A stretch of DNA of 64,000 nucleotides. Source: Haematococcus lacustris (lineage: Eukaryota > Chlorophyta > Chlorophyceae > Chlamydomonadales > Haematococcaceae). The translations under genes were made by a program, and so were the position numbers. Each line of letters begins with the position of its first letter. Within the stretch, counting starts at the first letter, position 1. Below, piece by piece: positions 56,560 through 64,000 of this stretch. The stretch lies in contig JASKMD010000029.1 of the NCBI GenBank assembly GCA_030144725.1, positions 2,656,346-2,720,345 of the forward strand. The letters run 5' to 3'. The notes below the pieces were generated by a model. That model had not been told where the DNA came from. It saw nothing but the letters and a program-made list of their open reading frames with translations, and did not search any database.

Positions 56560-59500
56560 ATGTCCGATATACTGAAGTCCTGGCTGAACGAGGAGCTGGG
56601 TCTAACCGTGGAGAATGTGGAGCGGGTCAGTGCAGTTTACAGACTGCAACATTTCTGTTCGGCTCAAAATGCAGAAATGGTCCTGCCTTGCAGGATTTTG
56701 CGTCGGGCTACTTATGGGCCCTGCTTTTTCAAAGATTTGGTATGCAGCCCTCCGTGGACAAGTTTGAGGACAGGCGGATGCCCGACGCAATGGTGAACAA
56801 CTACACCCGACTCCAGGTGCCGTTTTGATATCCCTACTGAAATGTGTGTGGCTGCATGTATGTAAGTATGGCTCCCCCCACCCCCTTGGTGCCTGTGTGC
56901 AGCCTGTCTTTAAGCGCCTAAACATCCAGTTCGACAGCAGAACTGCCAATGCTCTCATGCGCGAGGAGCCAGGGGTGGCCCTACGTTTGCTGTACTCTAT
57001 CAAACAGAACCTCAGCCAGGTCAAGAAAGACGTGGAGGTATGTCACAGGAGGCATTGCTGGCAACACAGTGGTGCTGCTGCGTGCTACAGCTCATGTATG
57101 TGACGTCGTCACCCAATGCAGAAGTTCAAACACAGTGGGCGGCTTGGCAGGGAGTTGGGGGCATCGCAAGAGCCCAACAGCACACTGCTGGAGGCTTTGC
57201 AGTTCAACACAGATAAGCAGGCGTACACACAAGGATCCCACAGGTGACTGTATACAGCCTCAAATAGCCTGCTGCCTGCCCCAGTGAGCCCAAGACCTTG
57301 CGTTGTACGGACAGCTGTCAGGCTTGTCAATGGCTGTTCTGTAGAGTAGTGCTGGCGGCCTGTCCTATCAGCCATGTGCAACAGCGGCAGCTCGCAGCTG
57401 CACAGCTCCGCAGTTGTCACCTGCCATCCTCCCATCAGTGCCCGGCATTGTGGGTGCAGGTTCTTTGAGGAGAGCATGCGCAGCAAGATGCCAGACACCA
57501 CAAACCACCTCATGGCAGCCATGCACCTGCGCCGCTTCTCTGAGCGCCAGTACCGCCAGGACAGTGCGGCTGCCGCAGCCCTGGATGCTGAGCGGCAGGC
57601 TGCTGCAGCCAAGCAGGAGGCATTCCGCACCTCCTTGAAGCAGAAAATGTCCAGCACCCGCAGCAGCAAGGCTGTACAACTGGAGCGCGACGACGACGTG
57701 CACCGCAGCCTCATGCGGCGCAAGGTAGAGGCAGAGCGCGAGGAGCTACGGGTGGAGCTGGCGCTGGCAGAGGCCTCCCGACGACGGAAGCTGGAGGGAC
57801 AGCAACATGCCGGCGCGGATGTCAACACCGGCATTGATGCCTTTGAGATCAATATGAAGCGCCTGCTGAAAGGTGGGTTGCGGGAGGCGAGCAGTGTGCG
57901 CACTAAAGCCACCCACGCCTTGCCTTGCCTTGCCCCTTGTACATCGCTGCCACTAGTAGCTCTGGCTATATCCATCCAGCCGGCATGCCTTTGTCCAGCA
58001 TTGCCACCAACGGTCTGATGCCCCCCCCCCCCCTGATGAGCGTGGTGTGGCATGGCGTGACCAGGTGACGGTGATGGCGAGGGCGACCTGCAGCCAGCCA
58101 CCACCCACACGCCCTTGGAGCATCAGGCCAAGCTGCGGGCTATGGCCACCAGCACCGCCAAGCTGCTGGAGGAGACGGCTGGGTACCTGGCAGGGGTGCG
58201 GGCGCAGCGCCTGGACGACATGAGCACTAAAAAAGAGCGGGAGGCTCGGCGGCGTCGCATGCTGGTTGAACAGCAGGCTGCAGCGGTGGAGGCAGAGCGC
58301 AAGGCAGAGGCGGAGGCACTGCTGCAAGCACTGGCCCGGCAGAGTGCCGAGGAGCAGAGACTGGCTGAGAGGCTGCAGCAGCTGGCACAAGAGGACGAGG
58401 TGCGAGGCTTGGCCCAGGGGCAGGAGCAGGGAAGTGCAGGGGTTTGCACAGCAGTATGCAAGGGCTCGGGCAGGGATTGGGAGCCTGGCATTTGCCATGT
58501 CTCCTTGGCATGCCTCACTCTGTTGGGAAACTGCCTCCTGCACAGCTGTGAGTAGCTGGATCAGCACTGTGAGTGACATTGTGAGTCATGACAGGCAACA
58601 GTAGCTGCATTGGTCACACCCTTGATGACTACAAACCCCACACTGATGGCACATTCCCTTCCCTGACGACTGAGCTACTCAATAAAAAACAACAGCTTAT
58701 GCTTATCAGGCTGACAGCCTGCTTGGCTACTAGGCCCACGGCTAATTGCGGGCCCGGCCATCAATACCCCGCCGGAACTCTGACGCCCGGTGCAGTTCCT
58801 GCCTGGCCTTGGGCAAGCAGTCATTGACCAGCTTGTAGCCCTGCTGGTACTCCTTGCCAATAGAGGCAGGCGGCGCCTCCTGGCCCTCCCAGTGGCACAG
58901 CTCCAGGGGGCGCTGCACACTCACCCCAATGCGCTGAAAGTTAGTGCAGGGGTTGGTATCCCCGGTCCTACTACTTGCCCAATGGGGGGCTTGGGGTTGT
59001 TTTGTTGGCACAGGTGCAGGAGTGGGGGTGGTGCAGGGTCCTCAGCTGGTAAGGGGGAAGTGGGGAGCTGGCACCTCAAGGCAACACCTCAGGCCCCGCA
59101 CCGGCGTGCTATGCCACTTCTTCCAGGCTGGGTCCAGCTGGGTTGTCTGACCTACTGGGGTCACCCAATCTGCTTGCCTGAGCCAGTCCCGTGGCTATCG
59201 TAGAGCTTAGAGGGCTGGTGGCCATGCACAGTTAGGCTGACACAGGTGGTGCAGAACAAATTGGGCCTTCCAGGCTTCTCCACCACCTTGCATTCCCTCA
59301 CCACCATGGCCCCCCATTCACACTGCATGCAGCTTGTGCAGCTTGTTCATGGTGCAAGCACTGCTTAACCCCCTTGCCTGCCCTCAGCCTTCCTGCCTTC
59401 ACCCCGATGCATCCCTTGGTGCAGGTGATGCGTGAGAACCGTCTTCTGCGCGAGCAGCATTATGCGGAGCGCCGCGCACAGGATTGGAGCGACACCCTCC

Positions 59501-62500
59501 GTCGTGAGCTGGAGCTGCACCGCTCCCAACGCACGCAATACGAGGCGCAGGCTGCCGCAGAGATGGCGGCCTGGCGCCAGGCGCAGCAGGAGCGGGCTGC
59601 AGCCAAGGCGGCCAAGCATGCGCGCATGGCTGAAGGCATGGCGTGGCAGCTGGTCCAGCTTGCGGAGCGGTGCATTGAGTTCCGGCGCATCACTGGGGAG
59701 CTGGTGCCCCGCAGCGAGTGGCGGCGCTGGGTGGCCATGTTCCTGGCGTCAGATGAGCTGCTGGGTGACCCTGTGGTTAAGGAGCAGGTGAGGCCGTTAC
59801 GCAGAGGAGCTAGGCAACGCCAGGCAGGTGCAGCCTGTTGACACCAGGTTGGCTGCAGCCAGGCAGGTGCCAGGCAGGCAGGTGCAGCCTGTGCAACGCC
59901 AGGCAGGTGCAGCCTGTTGACACCAGGTTGGCTGCAGCCAGGGATAGTCTAGTGCTGTGGGGCAGCTGATCTGAACAGCTGCCATTGCAGGCTCGTGGTG
60001 GTGGGAGAAATGGATAAACATCACATGGCAGGAGGAATGTGTGAGTCAGCAGGGTGGTGGGGTGACAAAAGATATGGGTGGGTGATGATGGGTTCGATGG
60101 CAATGGCAATGATGATGGTGGTGGTACTTGTTCATGCTGCGTGACGGTGTGTGTACAGGCCGGGTCAGCCGCGGACCTAGCTCTTGCCACAGCCGCCGTA
60201 GCTGACTGGCTAGACTGTGTGGGCGAGTGGCAGCGCGAGGAGGGCGAGGGCGGGCCCATCGGCCACAATGCCCGCCTCGCTGCCATTGTGGCAGAACTCG
60301 ACCAGCTGGCCGCCACCCCACCAGAGCCCTTGCTGCTGCCCAACCTGGCCGACCTGCCTCTGAAGCTGGCAGTGGTGGGCGCACCCTTCAGCGGCAAGAC
60401 CACCGTGGCCCAGGAGCTGAGCAAGCGCTTCAAGCTGCAGGTGCTGGAGCCAGAGGCAATGGTGGCCGAGGCGATGGATGCCGCTGACAAGTGGGCAGCA
60501 GCAGGCGGCAGCAGTGCTGCAACGCCCGGCCCTCCACCTCCGGCCGACTCAGCCAGCCCCACCAGCCGCAGCTCCAGCCCCAGCAAAGTCCCATCTGCCG
60601 CTGTCGCCGCCTCCCAGCCAGCAGACCAGCTCAGCACCAGGGTGTCAGAGACAGGGCCTGAGGCTGATGCTGCTGCCGCTGCTGCTGGCCCACCCCTGAA
60701 GGTGCTGCTGGGTCAGGAGCTGCAGGCGGCTCTGTCTGCCGGGCAGGAGGTGCCTGACGCCCTGCTGGTTCGGCTCATGGTGCTGGGCATGGAGGAGGCA
60801 CGCTGCTGGCAGCCCCCCAAGCCTGTTGAGCTGGACCCCAAAACAGGGAAACCCAAGCCCCCGTCCAAGGCAGCTGCACCCCCCAAGCCTGGCAGCCCTG
60901 CAGCCCTGGCAGCCGCAGCTGCAGCGGAGGAGGAAGCCAAGCCCGCACAGGGCTTCGTATTGGACGGCTTCCCCCGCACAGCCACCCAGGCAGCCATGCT
61001 TGAGCAGGCACTCACAGGGCTAGACCTTGCGGCAGAGCAGGCCCAGGTGGACAGGGCCAGCAAGGTGGCGCCCCCTCCTCCAGAGGCCCTACCTCAGCTC
61101 TCCCGGCCCCTGGTCAGCGGTCTGGACGCAGTCCTGGTGCTCGGCCTCACTGACCCAGGCCTGGTGTTGAAGAGGGCACTGGGAAGGAGGCTGGACCCTG
61201 CCACGGGCAAGCTGTACCACTTGGAGTTTGCGCCTCCCCCGGTCAATGACCCTGGGCTGGCGGCCCGGTTGCAGCATGTTGCTGACCCCAGCAACGAGGC
61301 CACGCAGGTGCAGCAGCGCCTGGCTGCTTGGACAGAGGTGGCCCAGCCCTTGAGTTCCTGGCACTGCAAGTTCAGCCGGCTGGTGCGGCCTATCAGCAGT
61401 GAGACGCTCACCACTGTCCCCGCCCCGCCACCCACCCCGAGCACGCCAGCCTCCCCTGACCCTAGTGCCCCTCCTACCCTGGCAGCGGCTCCAGGCACTC
61501 CCATGGACAGCGCACCCGCCCCACTGCCACCACCTGGGCGCCAGCTGCTGGCCTCGAATGTCGCCCTCGCAGCCGTACTGGAGAGCGCGGTGGGGGCGGC
61601 AGAAGGCGTGCTCAGGGCCAAGGCTGGTGGGTGTGGCCTGTGCTGCTGCTGCCAGCTGCTGGCCTCTCATGTCTGCCTGCATAGGCCAGGCGACGGGGTC
61701 CTAGGGGTTGTCAGGGCTAGGGGTGGCTCAAGGCTGCGACCTGTCTCCTACCACATCAGCCCACAGGCTGTGAGCAGTAGTAGTGCTGGAGGAATAGGGG
61801 CCAGGCAGACAGCCACCCGGGTGTTTGCTATAGCCACACTAGAGCACGCTGCGCCTGTCTTGACTGTCACCTAACAACGCATCAAGGGGGCCTAACACGC
61901 ATGGCTGGCTGACCCTCCTCCTCGGCTGATGGTTGCTGCCTGCAGCGGTGGGGTCGTGTCGGGCCGCTGCGGAGGCTGCCCAGAAAGCACGCGCGGCGGC
62001 GGAGAAGGCCCAGGAGTTTGCTGAGTTGGCAAGGGGCCACGCTGAGGGTGCGGCTCGGGAACTGCTGGTGGCCAAGAAGGCGGAGATCCAGGCGCAGGCA
62101 CTGCTGGATGGCACGGATGCAGGTGATAGCTGCCAGGACATCCATACATGGTGTATGGCTCGCTGAGTACAGGCCATAGTCTGGAGGAGGGCAAATTGGG
62201 CAATGCATTTGCACTCAAATTGGGCAATGCATTTGCCAACTGGGCAGGTCCTTGGTGGCCCCCTACCCCTATCTCGAGCCCATTGCTGTGCCTGACCAAC
62301 ACTATCATCCTTCAATAGACCCTGGACGGCAGAGTGCACAACAAACCTCTGCCATGGCTAGAAGACCTGCAGTGCTGTCGTTCATGTCTATGTCGTTTAC
62401 ATCTATGCGGCTCGACATTCTACTGCCTTGTTGTTGTCTGCATGCTCTCCCTAGATGTCAAAGGCAAGGCTGCTACGACAAAGAAGGACAAGAAGGGCGA

Positions 62501-64000
62501 GCTGCCTCCCGACCCAGCAGCTGTGGAGGTGCTGAAGGCGCAGGCAGCCGCAAAGTGCGCCGAGCAGCTGAAGGTGTGCCGGGGAGCGGCATCCGATGCT
62601 GCAAAGTACGCGGAACGGGCAAACACCGCTGCCAGCACAGCTGCAGATGCCGTGAACAAGGCGAAGTTGTCTCTGGGCGATGCCGAGGTATCAGCGACGG
62701 CGGAGGTTGAGGCCAAGGCTGCGGCCAATGAGGCCGAGCAGGCGCGTGCCGCGGCTGAGGTTGCAGCTCAGAAGGCGCAGACAGCCCTGACAGCTGCCGA
62801 GCAAGCCGTGAAGGAAGCGGACAAGTTCGCGTCAGCGGAAACGGTGGAGCCAACTGCGGAGGTCGAGCTCATGGCCCCTGATGACCAGCTGCCTGCAGGG
62901 TCAGACAACAGCATAGAGGCGGCTGATCAAAAACTGCCTCCCTGCGCAGTTGTCCCCGTGACAATTGCCAAAGCCTTGCTGGAGGTGAGGGGTTTGTGAT
63001 GGAGCATAGCCTTGACGAAGAGAATTGTATGTCAATTGTAAGAGGTTGAGAACCATATGTTCCCTGAACTAACCCTTCATGCCTGCCACATGACACAGCG
63101 TGACCTAGATAGCGTTGGCTCTGCGGCTCGTGTTTCTGTTCTCCTTGCTCATAACATACTGGCATACTGACATAGCACACAGACTGGGCCGATTTTGCTG
63201 TTCATGCAGGAGTGGCAGACGGTGGAGTCGCGCTACCTGGATGGCCTGACTCACAGCTTTGCCAACCTGGCCACTCGTCATGACCTGGCAGTGGCCCACT
63301 TTGACAGGGTGCAGGAGCAGTTCAAGCAGCTGCTGGTGCGGCCTGACACGCGTGTGGCGCTGCTAACCCAGTTCCAAAAGGTAGGCACCCCTCCCACTCC
63401 CCTCAGGGCGACCACCATATGCCCACCCTAGGTCTGCTGGCAGGGCGGATGGCACAGGCAAGCATTGGGCCCTATGTAAGTGGTGGATCCCAGGAGTCTG
63501 TTGTGTCGAGGGCTCGCAGATCCCAGTGCAGGCCTTCCAGGTGCCCCAAGAGCCAGGCTTGATGTCTGCGCTGCCTCCAATAGTGGCATCCACTGCATAC
63601 CTGGCCTGCTTCGTTGTTCTTGTCGTGTATCCTGATATGCACATGAAGTAGGCGGGCTGCTCCCAGGCCTGGCTAGGGCTCTGCAACAGCTCAGCTTGTC
63701 AGCGTTCAAAGCTCAGCAGCCTGGACACCTGCTCTGCCCTGACCCTCTAGAAGGCTGCATCGCAGCTTGTCATGCTTTGTGACCTGTCGCCTGCTGCCTG
63801 TCAGGGGTCCAGAGGCCTGCTTTGCGCCACACAGGCTGCACCACAGGCCACCATTGCCATCGCGTGTGCAGGACTTCAATGCCGTGGACGTAGATGCGCG
63901 GTCCACCCGTGCTGCGCAAGCTGAGCTGCTGCTGCGTTGTGACGAGCTGCGTGATGGGCTGTGGGTGCTGTGCGACAAGAAGATGGAGGACGCTGAGGCA
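56560..64000 (+). CDS. CPC1: Central-pair protein CPC1/SPEF2 (incomplete at window end)
   Basis: Exons: 56560-56625, 56694-56816, 56903-57037, 57122-57243, 57460-57872, 58065-58399, 59425-59787, 60159-61626, 61946-62122, 62455-62984, 63210-63380, 63873 onward; 1343 residues so far, all phases consistent. In Chlamydomonas CPC1 belongs to the C1b projection of the flagellar central pair; the animal counterpart is SPEF2. Residues 1-108 form the N-terminal CH-like domain (MSDILKSWLNEELGL, SGYLWALLFQRFG, PGVALRLLYSIKQNL). Charged coiled-coil segments follow, with ENRLLREQHYAERRAQDWSD in exon 7. Exon 8 carries an adenylate-kinase-like domain: VVGAPFSGKTT (P-loop Lys about 599), GFVLDGFPRTATQA, and LDPATGKLYHLEFAPPP. 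This domain is interrupted by long Ala/Pro/Ser-rich insertions. Exon 10 is Ala-rich and helical. The gene continues past 64000. Confidence 0.9.
58735..59370 (-). mobile_element. Fanzor-like remnant, copy 7, in CPC1 intron 6
   Basis: The minus strand shows GAMVVRECKVVEKPGRPNLF with CTTC, then KKWHSTPVRGLRCC, and NPCTNFQRIGVSVQRPLELC followed by HWEGQE and GKEYQQGYK. These correspond in order to the RuvC-II/zinc region, the RGLMWC block and the C-terminal block of the other copies. Catalytic motifs are lost. This is the most diverged long copy. Confidence 0.5.
59814..59942. repeat. 48-bp direct repeat in CPC1 intron 7
   Basis: CAACGCCAGGCAGGTGCAGC followed by CTGTTGACACCAGGTTGGCT occurs twice (59814-59862 and 59893-59942), joined by partial CAGGCAGGTG units. 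Intronic. Confidence 0.8.

Overview
The window looks like nuclear DNA of a GC-rich chlorophycean (volvocine-type) green alga; Haematococcus- or Chlamydomonas-like is an inference from style, not a database match. Reasons: intron-dense genes with GT-AG introns, a flagellar central-pair protein, PAS-linked class III nucleotide cyclases, TGTAA-type poly(A) signals, long perfect 5-6 bp microsatellites, and many decayed copies of a Fanzor/TnpB-like family. All exon models below were built by hand from splice sites and reading-frame phase. No RNA evidence or homology search was available.

Layout. 1-16 kb is repeat-rich. It carries four same-strand (minus) copies of what I read as a three-exon gene for a small secreted glycine-rich protein; three are intact and one is decayed. 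Among them lie minisatellites arranged as a large inverted repeat, a 633-bp (CCCCG)n array, a (GAGCAG)n array, and Fanzor-like remnants. 16.4-18.6 kb holds a glutamine-rich coding repeat with in-frame stops and another transposon scrap. 18.9-33.8 kb is one 26-exon gene (plus) for a DEAH/RHA-family RNA helicase of about 1889 residues; all phases close from ATG to TAG. 34.8-39.5 kb and 41.0-48.7 kb are two tandem paralogous PAS-cyclase genes (plus). Their catalytic domains, introns included, are almost identical while the flanks have diverged. The second gene holds two copies of the same 522-bp transposon derivative; one sits in an intron whose two splice junctions lie in a 13-bp direct duplication. 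50.5-52.3 kb has a tentative minus-strand AT-hook gene. 54.8-56.1 kb is an unrecognised minus-strand gene facing, head to head, the plus-strand CPC1/SPEF2 gene (56.6 kb to the window end, incomplete).

The host genes point to ordinary algal functions: RNA remodelling, cyclic-nucleotide signalling and flagellar motility. The unusual content is the small secreted-protein family, the density and fixed ends of the Fanzor-like derivatives, and an apparent intron gain by insertion.
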